Below, piece after piece: positions 37,700 through 47,242 of a stretch of 64,000 nucleotides of DNA (positions are counted from its first letter, which is position 1; every line of letters starts with the position of its first letter). The stretch lies in assembly GCF_004563925.1 (NCBI RefSeq), contig NZ_SPNJ01000002.1:496001-560000 (forward strand), given 5' to 3'. Source of the DNA: Herbaspirillum sp. 3R11. GTDB taxonomy: Bacteria; Pseudomonadota; Gammaproteobacteria; Burkholderiales; Burkholderiaceae_D. The position numbers and the translations under genes are program-made. The notes below the pieces were generated by a model. The model saw only the letters and a list, made by a program, of their open reading frames with translations. It was not told where the DNA came from and searched no databases.

Positions 37700-38593
37700 A
37701 TGATTAGTAGTCAGTTGAGACGTCCTGTGCATACCCGCCGCAGTTGGCTCTTTATCGCCGGAGCAGATGAATCCGCATTGTGTGCCGGGATCGCGTCTGG
37801 AGCCGATGTACTAATTCAAGACCTGGAAGACTTCACTCCGCAAACGCTCAAGGCTCATGGACGAATACTCAGTAAGAACAGTATACGCATGTGGAAAGAG
37901 TCGGGCCTTGTGTCGGCGGTGCGTATCAATCCCCTTGAGCACGGTGGCTACGATGATCTCAGCGCTGCCGTTGCAGCGAATGTCGACGTTATTATGCTTG
38001 CGAAGGCATCGGATGTCGCCCAAATTGGGGCACTGGATCGCGAGCTCACGCGTCTTGAACGAACGCATGGTTTGCCTATCGGGCACATCGAGATCGTTCC
38101 TGCTATCGAGTCCGCCGCAGCCGTACTTCAAATCTCTTCGCTCGCTAGATCGAGTTCACGGGTGACAGCGATGTTGATGGCCAGCGAGGACATGGCTACA
38201 GATATGGATGTCACCCGAACTCGCAATGGAACGGAGTTGGCCTATGCCAGGTCCCGATTTTTCTTCGAATGTGCTGCGGCCAAAGTGTTTGCAATTGATT
38301 GCCCGTATACATTTGCAGATCCAACCGGGGCTGAGCAAGATCTGCAGTTTGCATCTTCAATTGGATACAAAGCCAAGTCCTTAGTAGAGCCTGCACAGGC
38401 GGCCGTGATCAACAAATTATTTACACCATCTCCCGCTGAAGTGGCACTCGCGATCCGCGTCACGAATCTCTTTGACAATGCTCAAAAGGAAGGGCGCACA
38501 CGAGTGGAAATGGACGGGCATTTGTTGGAGGTTCCAACGTATACCGCAGCGAAGCGTTTGTTGGCGCGTGCGTCCCAATTTCCGGATGCTTAG
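37700..38593 (+). CDS. HpcH/HpaI aldolase/citrate lyase (CitE-like) family protein
   Basis: CitE-like TIM-barrel lyase of 297 residues. N-terminal RRSWLFIAGADESAL (the R.xLfvPg opening), the acidic metal site IQDLEDFTP near 47 and the Arg in VRINPLEHGG near 80 are present. IVPAIESAAAV near 137 carries the second metal-binding Glu, and MASEDMATDMDV near 156 the Asp. These proteins cleave or condense CoA thioesters such as malyl-, citryl- or citramalyl-CoA. No other citrate lyase subunit is near, so it is a stand-alone CoA-ester lyase. It lies 59 bases after the MFS gene and is followed by a strong terminator. Confidence 0.88.
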   Translation: MISSQLRRPVHTRRSWLFIAGADESALCAGIASGADVLIQDLEDFTPQTLKAHGRILSKNSIRMWKESGLVSAVRINPLEHGGYDDLSAAVAANVDVIMLAKASDVAQIGALDRELTRLERTHGLPIGHIEIVPAIESAAAVLQISSLARSSSRVTAMLMASEDMATDMDVTRTRNGTELAYARSRFFFECAAAKVFAIDCPYTFADPTGAEQDLQFASSIGYKAKSLVEPAQAAVINKLFTPSPAEVALAIRVTNLFDNAQKEGRTRVEMDGHLLEVPTYTAAKRLLARASQFPDA

Positions 38594-38734
38594 ACGTGAA
38601 TCTAACCGCACGGTCGAAGAGTAAGTTCGATAGATTGCGTTTGTGCTTCTGAAGTATCCGCGAGTGAAGATGAATTTAGATTTTATGAAGTTTTTGACAC
38701 CAAGCTCCTGCTCTTAGTCCTCTGGGATTGAGTT

Positions 38735-38765
38735 GCCCTCGATCTAGCGGTCGAGGGCTTTTTTT
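38735..38765 (+). terminator. Rho-independent terminator after the CitE-like gene
   Basis: GCCCTCGA (38735-38742) pairs with TCGAGGGC (38751-38758) across an 8-base loop and is followed by seven T residues. It separates the MFS/CitE-like unit from the gate-domain permease. Confidence 0.92.
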
Positions 38766-38844
38766 GCAGAAGAGTGTCAAAGTTGCAGCGTTGGTCTAGC
38801 GCAACTACCGCCATCCGACATAGGTTCTAAGTAGTGACCAAAAA

Positions 38845-39780
38845 ATGGAATTTATAAATATTATCTTGTCCGCAGGAAAATCAGCGGTCGACATTGCACT
38901 ATTCGTGGTGCTCCCTATTATGGTGATCTCTATGGTGCTGATGAGTATTCTGGAGAAAGTCGGTTTAATGAACTGGTTAGTTGCAAAGCTTGTTCCACTG
39001 TTGCGTCCAATGGGACTGACTGGCTTGAGTGTCTTTGCCCTGCTTCAGGTTAGTTTCGTCAGTTTTGCGGCACCTGTCGCAACATTGGCGATCATGGATA
39101 AACGAGGCGTGTCGCAGCGTCACCTTGCTAGCACCTTCGCAATGGTGCTAGCAATGGGGCAAGCCAATGCATCTTTTCCGCTAGTGCCGCTAGGTCTCGA
39201 TATTGGATGGTTTCTGCTGATATCTCTTTTCGGAGGGCTCATCGCGTCGATCGCGACCTATTACTTGTTGTGCCGAGGGCTGCCGGCAAACGACATTAGA
39301 CCTGAGGAGGATATCTCTTATCGTTCGTTGGATTCCTCGACGGGAATACTGGCGGTCATCAACGCCGCTGGCGGCGAGGCATTCAAACTCGCCGTCGGTG
39401 TCATTCCTATGCTCGCGCTTGCCTTGCTCTGCATTGCCGTCATCAAGAACGTTGGAGGCTTCGCTCTCGTGGAAATGGGATTGGCTCCACTGCTTCATGC
39501 TTTGAACGTTAGCACGGATATTGTTGTTCCTACCTTAACCAAATTTGTGGCAGGAGGAACGGCTCTACTTGGCCTGTTGCTTGAGATGCACGGCAGTGGT
39601 CAAATTGATTCACACTTCTTGAATGCCTCATCCGGATGGTTGATCCACACCTTGGACCTCTCGGGCGTAGCAATCATGATGTCCTCGGGTCCTCGGCTAG
39701 CCGCGGTATGGAAACAAGCAGTGATCGGTGGAGCAGCCGGCATAGTTGTGCGCACCGTTCTGCAGGTAGCGTTAGCCTGA
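38845..39780 (+). CDS. Nucleoside-recognition (gate) domain membrane protein
   Basis: A 311-residue polytopic protein, with two halves that each carry a gate (nucleoside recognition) type segment: PIMVISMVLMSILEKVGLMNWLVAKLVPLL near residues 25-55 and the related stretch around 180-230. About eight hydrophobic helices are visible. The FAAPVATLAIMDKRG and MGQANASFP segments near 75-112 are typical of YjiH-like proteins. It stands after a terminator with a weak leader, so it may be its own unit. The family is poorly understood; transport of an organic acid or nucleoside is inferred. Confidence 0.75.
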   Translation: MEFINIILSAGKSAVDIALFVVLPIMVISMVLMSILEKVGLMNWLVAKLVPLLRPMGLTGLSVFALLQVSFVSFAAPVATLAIMDKRGVSQRHLASTFAMVLAMGQANASFPLVPLGLDIGWFLLISLFGGLIASIATYYLLCRGLPANDIRPEEDISYRSLDSSTGILAVINAAGGEAFKLAVGVIPMLALALLCIAVIKNVGGFALVEMGLAPLLHALNVSTDIVVPTLTKFVAGGTALLGLLLEMHGSGQIDSHFLNASSGWLIHTLDLSGVAIMMSSGPRLAAVWKQAVIGGAAGIVVRTVLQVALA

Positions 39781-40668
39781 CACTGCCAGTGTCTTACCAA
39801 GGCGGAGAGGTCTGGGTGCGTATCGCACGCTAAGAGTCTCTGTACAATCTGATGCTTCTGCAGCGCATTTACGAAGACCTCGTGAATAGCCTTGTTCGGT
39901 CTAACCTTACATGCCCGTGCTATCACATTTCTATGTGGCCCCGGTAACTTCCATTTTTTGAAGTCTTACTCGTCAGCTAAACAGCCATCCATCGGCAAGC
40001 GCGGTTCGAGCGGGTTTAAAAAAGATGGGCGAAGCCTCTTTGGGAAATTCGTCGGAGTTTCTGGACAATTACGGTAAATCAGCATCTGATAAGTTTGCCC
40101 CCGTGTGACGAGAGTGATCCTCCTTAACGCGAAAGTTGGCGCAGGAGGAACGTCTTATTGACATATCTTTAATAGGCTCGCCCGTCCGCAAATGATTGCT
40201 ATGCATATTTGCATATTGCACTTTCATTTTAGTCTCTAGCAAATGCCAATTTTTCTAATTAAGATGATTGTTAATTCGCGAAAAAGCAAAAAAAACAATC
40301 AGAAGCTGAAAGCGACATTTCACTTGGAGACGCTTGTGATTATAGATGGCAGCAAGAAGAATTCGATTTCGCCCAAAGAGGAAATAGGCGGAGTGATGTT
40401 AGACAACACGCAACTCGACTATTCGTGCGTTATCACGTTCTGCCGAAGTTAAAAGCGCAACTTCGCTTACGTTATTGGGTATTAAAACAGTACGTAGAAA
40501 TTGCTGTTTCTAAAGAGTGTTTCTCTGACGTCCAGCAAGAAAATATATTCCGCTCCATCCCATTCACGACGCTAACGGCTGCAAGCTGCTGGCGGGGTCG
40601 GCTGTATTCCGAATTTGCGGAAACACAGGTGCCGGCCTGATTGTTTCGCACGAATTTCTGGAGATTCC
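39781..40668. other. 888-bp AT-rich non-coding stretch upstream of the hydrolase/TRAP genes
   Basis: No convincing gene: the open frames at 40243-40452 and 40425-40640 have no motifs or ribosome sites. It contains the second copy of the 43-bp element (40204-40246). It may hold a decayed duplicate of the lysR/MFS control region, because sequence before and after the element is also AT-rich in the same way as at 35.9 kb. Confidence 0.5.
40204..40246. promoter_or_regulatory. Block-conserved 43-bp regulatory element, copy B
   Basis: CATATTTGCAT (40204-40214), TTTCATTTTAG (40222-40232) and AAATGC (40241-40246) are spaced exactly as in copy A at 35872-35914. It lies about 420 bases before the first gene of the hydrolase/TRAP series and suggests common control by the LysR protein encoded at 34926-35852. 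Confidence 0.75.
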
Positions 40669-41517
40669 TTGACATATCTTACCCATCACTTCGCCGATCT
40701 CACGGACGTCACTCTTCATTACGTAACGGCAGGTAGCGGATTCCCTGTGGTTTTGCTACATGGGATTCCGCAGACGTCCCATGAGTGGAGATACGTGATC
40801 CCTCACCTCGCCAAAAAGTATCGCGTGATCGCACCTGACCTCCGTGGCCTAGGCGACTCATCTAGACCAGCTAACGGTTACGACAAAAAAACTGTTTCGC
40901 AGGATGTTTGGAATCTGCTCGAATCGCTTGGTATCGAGAGCTTCTATTTGGTCGGACATGATTGGGGAGGACCGACCGCATTTTCGCTGGCCGCGCAGCA
41001 TCGCGAAGCAGTCGAAAAGCTAGCAATTCTGGATGTGGCGATCCCGGGAGACGGCGCTGATTTCTCCCAAGGGGGACGGCGTTGGCACCATGCACTCTTC
41101 CGCACTTTGGATCTTCCTGAGGCTTTGTTCCAAGACCGAGAGCATCTGGTTATCAATTGGCTGTTCGAAAACTACGGATATCGCTCTAACTGCATCAACG
41201 AAGAAGACCGCAAAGAGTATCTGCGTACCTATGTAAAGCCAGGTTCTATGCGAGCGATGTATTCCTTCTATCGTGCATTACCTCAGGACGCCTTAGACAA
41301 CCAAGCGATGCTTGATGCAGAAGGAAAGTTGCAAATGCCAGTGCTCGCACTTGGCGGAGAAAAAGGATTCGGTCGTGGATACGAAACGCTCGAATCTCTC
41401 AAGCGAGTCGCAGTAAATGTCCAGGGAGGGCTTATTCCCGATTGTGGTCATTGGGTGACTGAGGAACAACCGGAGTTCATCGCAGAAGAACTCTTGAGGT
41501 TTTTCGGCGAAAACTAA
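40669..41517 (+). CDS. Alpha/beta hydrolase (epoxide hydrolase-like)
   Basis: A 282-residue alpha/beta hydrolase read from the TTG at 40669, with GGAG five bases before; upstream in-frame codons are not family-like. Visible: oxyanion motif HGIPQTSHEW near residue 31, nucleophile elbow VGHDWGG with Asp98, and the catalytic His261 in DCGHW. An Asp nucleophile marks the epoxide hydrolase/dehalogenase branch rather than esterases. The cap region has RTYVKPGSMRAMYSFYRALP. It is the first gene of a same-strand series with a TRAP binding protein and a fluoroacetate-dehalogenase-like enzyme. Confidence 0.88.
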   Translation: MTYLTHHFADLTDVTLHYVTAGSGFPVVLLHGIPQTSHEWRYVIPHLAKKYRVIAPDLRGLGDSSRPANGYDKKTVSQDVWNLLESLGIESFYLVGHDWGGPTAFSLAAQHREAVEKLAILDVAIPGDGADFSQGGRRWHHALFRTLDLPEALFQDREHLVINWLFENYGYRSNCINEEDRKEYLRTYVKPGSMRAMYSFYRALPQDALDNQAMLDAEGKLQMPVLALGGEKGFGRGYETLESLKRVAVNVQGGLIPDCGHWVTEEQPEFIAEELLRFFGEN

Positions 41518-41541
41518 GCAAAATAAATCGAGGAGACAAAC

Positions 41542-42555
41542 ATGATTACTAATCGCCGCAAACTTATTATTACCGGCGCTAGTGTTGCTGGTGCTTCCAT
41601 CGCATTTCCTTCGCTGGTCTGGGGGCAGGCACAGTTCAAAATGAAATGTGCAAACATTGTCCAGGCTGATCACCCGCTTAACGTGCGTTTGGTCGAAGCT
41701 AGCGCCAAGATCAAAGAAAAGACGAACGGTCAGGTCGACATCACCATCTTCCCGTCAAATCAGCTAGGGACTGACGCGGATATGCTGTCCCAAGTCCGGG
41801 CAGGTGCGATCGACATCTTTGTACAATCGGGCTTGATTCTGGGCACTCTGGTTCCTGTGGCCGGGATTAATGGCATCGGATTTGCCTTCTCCGACTATTC
41901 GAAGGTATGGCAAGCGATGGATGGTCCGCTGGGAAAACACATTCAGGAAGCATTCTTGAAGTCCAATCTGATTGCCTTCGACAAAATGTGGGACAACGGA
42001 TTCCGATCGACCTTGACCACCTCAAAGCCCATTCGCACTCCTGATGACCTGAAGGGCTTCAAGATCCGCGTTCCTCCAAGTCCACTTTGGACCGCATTGT
42101 TCAAGTCTTTGGGAGCCGCGCCAGTTTCTATTCCCTGGGGAGATACGTACTCGGCACTTCAGACAAAGATGGCTGACGGCATCGAGAATGCGCTGGCAAC
42201 TATCTATTTCTCAAAAATGTACGAGGTCTCCAAAAATCTCTCTTATACCAATCACATGTGGGATGGATTCTGGACCGTCGCCAACAAAAAATCGATGGAA
42301 GCACTACCGGCATCAGCACGCGATATCGTCGTCAGGGAGTTCAATGAGGCAGCTGTGAGGCAGCGCGTCGACGTCGCCAAGTTGAACGGCGAGTTGGCCA
42401 GCACTTTGGCGGCAAAGGGCGTTCAGTTCACGAATGTCGATCGTGCGCCGTTCCAGGAAAAGCTTCGCCAATCTGGATTCTATGGCGAATGGAAACGCCG
42501 TATGGGCGAAGAAGCTTGGTCTTTGCTTGAGGGGACCGCTGGCAAGCTTACGTGA
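41542..42555 (+). CDS. TRAP transporter substrate-binding protein (DctP family), first copy
   Basis: Periplasmic solute-binding protein of 337 residues for a TRAP transporter. The N-terminus has RR and a hydrophobic segment ending VWGQA (Tat- or Sec-type signal, residues 1-30). Family features: NIVQADHPLNVRLVEAS, FPSNQLGTDADMLSQVRAGAIDIF (near 78-95), and the Arg-containing LKGFKIRVPPSPLWTALF near 172, where the Arg binds the carboxylate. No permease genes follow directly; the closest is the fused DctQM at 48898. It is clearly paralogous to the binding protein at 47840. It lies 24 bases after the epoxide-hydrolase-like gene. Confidence 0.93.
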   Translation: MITNRRKLIITGASVAGASIAFPSLVWGQAQFKMKCANIVQADHPLNVRLVEASAKIKEKTNGQVDITIFPSNQLGTDADMLSQVRAGAIDIFVQSGLILGTLVPVAGINGIGFAFSDYSKVWQAMDGPLGKHIQEAFLKSNLIAFDKMWDNGFRSTLTTSKPIRTPDDLKGFKIRVPPSPLWTALFKSLGAAPVSIPWGDTYSALQTKMADGIENALATIYFSKMYEVSKNLSYTNHMWDGFWTVANKKSMEALPASARDIVVREFNEAAVRQRVDVAKLNGELASTLAAKGVQFTNVDRAPFQEKLRQSGFYGEWKRRMGEEAWSLLEGTAGKLT

Positions 42556-42676
42556 CCTGAAAATAGTACTGACCAAAAGGCGCCAGAGGACGACGAGAAT
42601 GTTCAGCACTCTGGCGCCAGATATAGGCGTTGCAGAAAAGAGGCTGGCGTAGGTAGTTCAACAGAGGAGATACAAA

Positions 42677-43561
42677 ATGCAGGTCGCAGGATTCACGAAC
42701 GAGGAAGCCAATGTCGGGGATGTCAGTATCGCCTACTCTATCGGTGGGAATGGCCCTCCTGTTTTGCTCCTCCACGGTTTTCCGCAAAACCGTGCCGAGT
42801 GGACCCACGTAGCGCCGATCTTGGCCCAGCGCTACACAGTAGTTTGCGCCGATCTGCGTGGATACGGAGACTCCGGGAAACCTCGGTGCTTACCTGACAA
42901 CTCAAATTATTCTTTCCGTGCGCTTGCTCAAGATCAGATGACGTTGATGCGCAAGCTAGGCTTCGAGCGCTTCCACCTCGTCGGTCATGATCGCGGAGCT
43001 CGCACCGCATACCGACTCGCACTAGATCATCCAGAAGCAGTACAGACTTTGACCGTGATGGACATTGTGCCCACCTACTCCATGTTCATGGATACAAACC
43101 GCTTGTCGTCTGCCGCGTACTGGCACTGGTATTTCCTTCAACTTCCGGCACCATTCCCCGAGCGCATGATCGCCAACGATCCAGATTTCTTCTACGAGAC
43201 CTGTCTCCTTAGTTGGGGTGCGACAAGCGTATCTGATTTTGATCAGGACATGCTGGCTTCTTATCGCGAATCTTGGCGCAATCCAGAGATGATTCATGGA
43301 TCCTGCTCCGACTATAGAGCAGGCGCCACAATCGACTTGGAGCACGACACAGAAAACCTTGGCAAAAAAGTGGATTGCGTGACGTTAGTTTTTTACGGTT
43401 CCAACGGCACTGCGGGCAAGCTTTTCAATCTTCCTGCCGAGTGGGCGAAACGCTGCAGCGATACCGAACTTGCAACGCTGCCGGGCGGTCACTTTTTCAT
43501 CGACCAGTTCCCTAAGGAGACCGCGGAGATACTCATGGATTTTTTAGGCAAGCATGCCTGA
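42677..43561 (+). CDS. Haloacetate (fluoroacetate) dehalogenase-like alpha/beta hydrolase
   Basis: A 294-residue alpha/beta hydrolase in the fluoroacetate dehalogenase group, which hydrolyses haloacetates to glycolate and halide. All residues known for the family can be placed: nucleophile Asp105 with Arg106 and Arg109 in [18 protein letters not shown], catalytic acid Asp129 (MDI), halide-binding His150 and Trp151 in YWHWYFL and Tyr213 (SDYRAG), and catalytic His272 in PGGHFFIDQ. The oxyanion loop [10 protein letters not shown] is near 33. GAGGAGA precedes the ATG. It sits between two TRAP-type units, so the TRAP system may import the halo- or other short carboxylate. Real substrate is inferred. 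Confidence 0.88.
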   Translation: MQVAGFTNEEANVGDVSIAYSIGGNGPPVLLLHGFPQNRAEWTHVAPILAQRYTVVCADLRGYGDSGKPRCLPDNSNYSFRALAQDQMTLMRKLGFERFHLVGHDRGARTAYRLALDHPEAVQTLTVMDIVPTYSMFMDTNRLSSAAYWHWYFLQLPAPFPERMIANDPDFFYETCLLSWGATSVSDFDQDMLASYRESWRNPEMIHGSCSDYRAGATIDLEHDTENLGKKVDCVTLVFYGSNGTAGKLFNLPAEWAKRCSDTELATLPGGHFFIDQFPKETAEILMDFLGKHA

Positions 43562-43766
43562 GCATATCCACGTTGAGTCGCCCACTGGATGGTACTAGAC
43601 CAAGGCCAGGTCGAATTTAAGGGGATAGGAAGGTCGCCCTCCCTCATGGGAAATACGCTCGTATTTAGAGCAAATTTTGGACGTCCCCATACACATCGGG
43701 ACAATGCCGTAGCACTTATCCAGGTGATGTGCTCAGTTAAATAGTTATATAAGGAGAATTATTGTC

Positions 43767-44948
43767 ATGGCTGCATCCATATCAGCACCTTGCATCACCG
43801 GCTGGCATCATTCAAAATTCGGCAAACTCGACGGCATCGATCCAGAGGTGCTAATCGGCCAAGTGGCCAAGGCCGCTATCCTGCATGCAGGCCTCCAGCC
43901 TGAAGATATCGATTCGATTCACATCGGCACCTTCAACGCCGGCTTTCTGTATCAGGACTTTCCATCTTCTTTGGTGTTTAACAGCCTGCCACAGCTGCGC
44001 TTCAAGCCGGCGGTGCGCGTGGAAAATGCCTGCGCTACAGGGTCGGCCGCCATTCATTCAGGGTTGCAATCGATCAAGGCGGGCGAATCCAAACACGTTC
44101 TGGTGATCGCCTTCGAGAAAATGACTGAACTGGCCACGCCACAGGTGGGTGAAGTACTGCTCAAGGCTTGCTACGTCAGGGAGGAGGCGAATGTACCAGG
44201 AGGTTTCGCCGGGGTATTTGGGAAGATTGCCCAAACCTATTTCGACCGCTATGGCGACCAGTCTGACGCCTTGGCAATGATCGCAGCCAAAAACCACAAA
44301 AATGGCACCGCCAATCCATATGCGCACATGCGTCGTGATCTCGGCTATGAATTCTGCCGCAACGTTTCCGACAAAAATCCTTTTGTGGCCGGCCCGCTGA
44401 AGCGTAGCGACTGCTCGCTAATTTCTGATGGTGCGGTAGCTATGGTTATCAGCACAGCCGACGAGGCCAAGAGCATGCCACGCGCCGTACAGTTCCGTGC
44501 CGCAGTGCATGTGAATGATTACCTCCCGCTATCGCGCCGGGACGTGACACGCTTTGAGGCTGCCGAGCTAGGCTGGACGAAAGCATTGGGCGACGCACGC
44601 CTGACGCTGAATGACTTGTCGCTAGTCGAAACTCACGACTGCTTCACCATCGCCGAACTTATAGAGTATGAAGCAATGGGCCTGGCCGCTCCTGGTCAAG
44701 GTGCGCGCGTGATCAAGGAGGGCATCTCCGCCAAGGATGGTAAGTTGCCAATCAATCCGTCTGGCGGCCTAAAGTCTAAGGGTCACCCTGTGGGTGCCAC
44801 TGGCGTGTCAATGCACGTGATGGCCGCCATGCAGGTGGTCAATAATGCGGGCGACATACAGGTTCCGAACGCTCGCTTGGCTGGTGTCTTCAATATGGGC
44901 GGGGCGGCCGTAGCCAACTACGTGAGCATCTTAGAGCGCGTCAATTAA
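43767..44948 (+). CDS. SCP2/sterol-carrier-type thiolase
   Basis: A 393-residue thiolase-fold protein of the SCP2-type (lipid-transfer thiolase) group. Cys89 is in VRVENACATGSAA, an active-site His in VETHDCFTIAELIEYEAMG near 288-304, and the second in GGLKSKGHPVGATGVSMHVMA near 334-352. The DUF35/OB-fold partner usually found with such thiolases is absent. AAGGAGA precedes the ATG. The acyl-CoA synthetase follows. The family may cleave or condense 3-oxo or branched acyl-CoA; the local substrate is unknown. Confidence 0.9.
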   Translation: MAASISAPCITGWHHSKFGKLDGIDPEVLIGQVAKAAILHAGLQPEDIDSIHIGTFNAGFLYQDFPSSLVFNSLPQLRFKPAVRVENACATGSAAIHSGLQSIKAGESKHVLVIAFEKMTELATPQVGEVLLKACYVREEANVPGGFAGVFGKIAQTYFDRYGDQSDALAMIAAKNHKNGTANPYAHMRRDLGYEFCRNVSDKNPFVAGPLKRSDCSLISDGAVAMVISTADEAKSMPRAVQFRAAVHVNDYLPLSRRDVTRFEAAELGWTKALGDARLTLNDLSLVETHDCFTIAELIEYEAMGLAAPGQGARVIKEGISAKDGKLPINPSGGLKSKGHPVGATGVSMHVMAAMQVVNNAGDIQVPNARLAGVFNMGGAAVANYVSILERVN

Positions 44949-45083
44949 GTAGGAGCGCGATTGTGCCCTCTTTCGTCAAAAGACGCTAGGGCTACGGGAG
45001 TACAACGCGGTAACGATGTAGCCGCGAGCGTCATAAGCGCCCGCAGACACGTCAATTTCAAACCAGATAGCAAGAGTGAGACG

Positions 45084-46682
45084 ATGTTAAAGAAAGTAAT
45101 GAATCTCGGCCGACTTCTATCCGATGTCGCACGCCGTTTTCCGGACGAACCTGGCCTGATCCTCAGCCAAGGTAATGCCAACGACGATGACCAAATAATC
45201 ACTTGGAAACAGATCAATGACCGTGTCGACGCCTTGGCGCTCGCGCTTACCCAGCGCGGCATCAAGAAAGGCGACAAGATGCTGGTCCATTCGCGTAACA
45301 ACCAACAGATTTTCGAGAGTGCCTGGATTGCATTCAAGCTGGGTGTCGTCTGGGTCCCAACCAACTATCGAATCACGCCTTCCGAGGCCGCCTATCTTGG
45401 TCAGTCGAGTGGCGCCTCCGTAATGATCTATGACTACGGCTTCACCAACTACGTCGATGCCGTCAAGGCGGCTTCACCAGCGCTGAAACACATTATTGCG
45501 GTAACAGATCCCCGCCCCGGCGAACTCGATTACGAAGTCTTGGCGTCCGACGCCGGCAAGCGCTCGTTCGAGGAAGTTGAAGTCGACCACGAAGATCCGC
45601 TGTGGTTCTTTTATACGTCCGGAACCACCGGGCATCCCAAGGCCGGCATTCTCTCGCACGGCCAGATGGCCTTCGTTGTCACCAATCATCTTGCCGATCT
45701 GATGCCTGGCCTAAGCCATGTATCGCGTTCACTAGTGGTGGCGCCGCTATCGCACGGTGCCGGTATCCATGCCGTGGTTAATACCGCCCGCGGCGCGGCT
45801 AGTATTCTGTTATCAAGCGAGCGTTTGGTGGTGGAAGAAGCCTGGCAGCTCGTCGAGAAATACAAGGTCGACAACATGTTCACCGTACCAACTATTGTCA
45901 AAATTCTGGTGGAAGACGAATCTGTCGATAGCTACGACCATTCTTCGTTAAAGCACGTAATTTATGCCGGTGCTCCAATGTATCGCGCCGATCAGATCTA
46001 TGCTTTGAAGAAACTGGGCAAGGTCCTGGTGCAGTATTACGGTCTGGGCGAAGTGACTGGCAACATCACCTTCCTTCCCCCCTATCTGCACTTCGAAGAA
46101 GACACTCACCCGCAAGCCCGTGTGGGCAGTTGCGGCATGCCTCGTACCGGGATGGAGATTGCGATCCTGGACGATGATGGCAAAAAGCTGCTGCCTTACG
46201 AAACCGGTGAAATCTGTGTGCGTGGCCCGGCTGTGTTCATTGGCTATCACAACAATCCCGAGGCAAACACGAAAGCGTTTAAGCATGATTGGTTCCATAC
46301 CGGTGACCTTGGCCACGTAGATAAAGACGGATTTTTGTTCATCACAGGCCGTTCGTCGGACATGTATATCTCTGGCGGCTCTAACGTATATCCACGCGAA
46401 ATTGAAGAAGCGCTGCTGACTCATGCGGCAGTGTCGGAAGTGGCCGTTCTTGGGGTGCCCGATCCCAAATGGGGGGAAAGCGGCCTGGCGGTGATTGTCT
46501 GCAAGCAAGGACAGGCGGCTGATGGCGATGCGTTATTGACCCACCTGAAAGATCGTATCGGAAAATACAAGTGGCCGCGCCGGTTCGTCTTCTGGGAAAC
46601 CATGCCCAAGTCGGGCTACGGCAAGATCGTAAAGAAACAGATCAAGGCATTGCTAGAAGAAAAAGGAGATTATCGTCTATGA
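45084..46682 (+). CDS. Acyl-CoA synthetase (AMP-forming)
   Basis: ANL ligase of 532 residues from the ATG at 45084. P-loop FFYTSGTTGHPKAGIL near 177-192, YGLGEVTGN near 326, the DGFLFITGRSSDMYISGGSNVYPREIEEAL hinge near 415-445, and the C-terminal Lys in MPKSGYGKIVKKQIK near 515. Upstream in-frame codons to 44961 are not conserved. The stop overlaps the next ATG (ATGA at 46679), so it is coupled to the first PPC-domain protein. It activates a carboxylate for the SCP2-type thiolase. Confidence 0.93.
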   Translation: MLKKVMNLGRLLSDVARRFPDEPGLILSQGNANDDDQIITWKQINDRVDALALALTQRGIKKGDKMLVHSRNNQQIFESAWIAFKLGVVWVPTNYRITPSEAAYLGQSSGASVMIYDYGFTNYVDAVKAASPALKHIIAVTDPRPGELDYEVLASDAGKRSFEEVEVDHEDPLWFFYTSGTTGHPKAGILSHGQMAFVVTNHLADLMPGLSHVSRSLVVAPLSHGAGIHAVVNTARGAASILLSSERLVVEEAWQLVEKYKVDNMFTVPTIVKILVEDESVDSYDHSSLKHVIYAGAPMYRADQIYALKKLGKVLVQYYGLGEVTGNITFLPPYLHFEEDTHPQARVGSCGMPRTGMEIAILDDDGKKLLPYETGEICVRGPAVFIGYHNNPEANTKAFKHDWFHTGDLGHVDKDGFLFITGRSSDMYISGGSNVYPREIEEALLTHAAVSEVAVLGVPDPKWGESGLAVIVCKQGQAADGDALLTHLKDRIGKYKWPRRFVFWETMPKSGYGKIVKKQIKALLEEKGDYRL

Positions 46683-47242
46683 AACTCTCAGAAAAACATC
46701 CGAATGGTATGGGGTTGGTTGAGGTGCGAAAGTTCCTTCATGCTGGCCCACATAGCTTCCCGCGCACGCTGGATCTGGTGGCTGATCCAGCCGAAGAACT
46801 GCGTATCACGCTACATGCAGGCGAAATCGTAGGCGAAGCCCTGCGTAAAGTACTGTCGCGCTATGGCCAGCGTGGAGGTGTCGGACGCATGTGTAGTGGT
46901 ACCGCTCGCAAACTGCATTACCACCGTATGGTTACCACTGGAGACAATTACCGTCCGTATGACTACGGCCCACCAGACGTGCTGGCGGGCACGATCACCT
47001 TCGTGACCGGCGCCATCACGGTGGGCCAGAATCAGGACGGGAAGGTGCTATTGCATTGTCACTCAGGCTTTATCGACGGCGGGGGCATCGTTCATGGTGG
47101 ACACCTTCTTCTCGACACTGTGGAAGTGGGCGACGATCCGCTCGTTATCCGCCTTTGCTTATTCTCCCGAAGCGCCTTCGTTGTCAACAGCGATGAAGAG
47201 ACGCACTTCAGTCTATTGCACCCAACACCCATGGAACCATGA
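46679..47242 (+). CDS. PPC-domain (DUF296) protein, first of a pair
   Basis: A 187-residue protein with one PPC (plant and prokaryote conserved, DUF296) domain. The signature LHCHSGFIDGGGIVHGGHLL near residues 122-141 carries the conserved His and GGHL residues. Bacterial PPC proteins are trimeric and often bind a metal through these His. The gene overlaps the ligase stop by four bases, and its own stop overlaps the next gene, also a PPC protein. Such proteins have no established enzymatic role, but the tight coupling to CoA-ester genes suggests a catalytic or substrate-handling job here. Confidence 0.8.
   Translation: MKLSEKHPNGMGLVEVRKFLHAGPHSFPRTLDLVADPAEELRITLHAGEIVGEALRKVLSRYGQRGGVGRMCSGTARKLHYHRMVTTGDNYRPYDYGPPDVLAGTITFVTGAITVGQNQDGKVLLHCHSGFIDGGGIVHGGHLLLDTVEVGDDPLVIRLCLFSRSAFVVNSDEETHFSLLHPTPMEP

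Noticed and set aside
40243-40640. Two overlapping small plus-strand frames
   Set aside because: No motifs or ribosome sites; the region holds a regulatory element instead.
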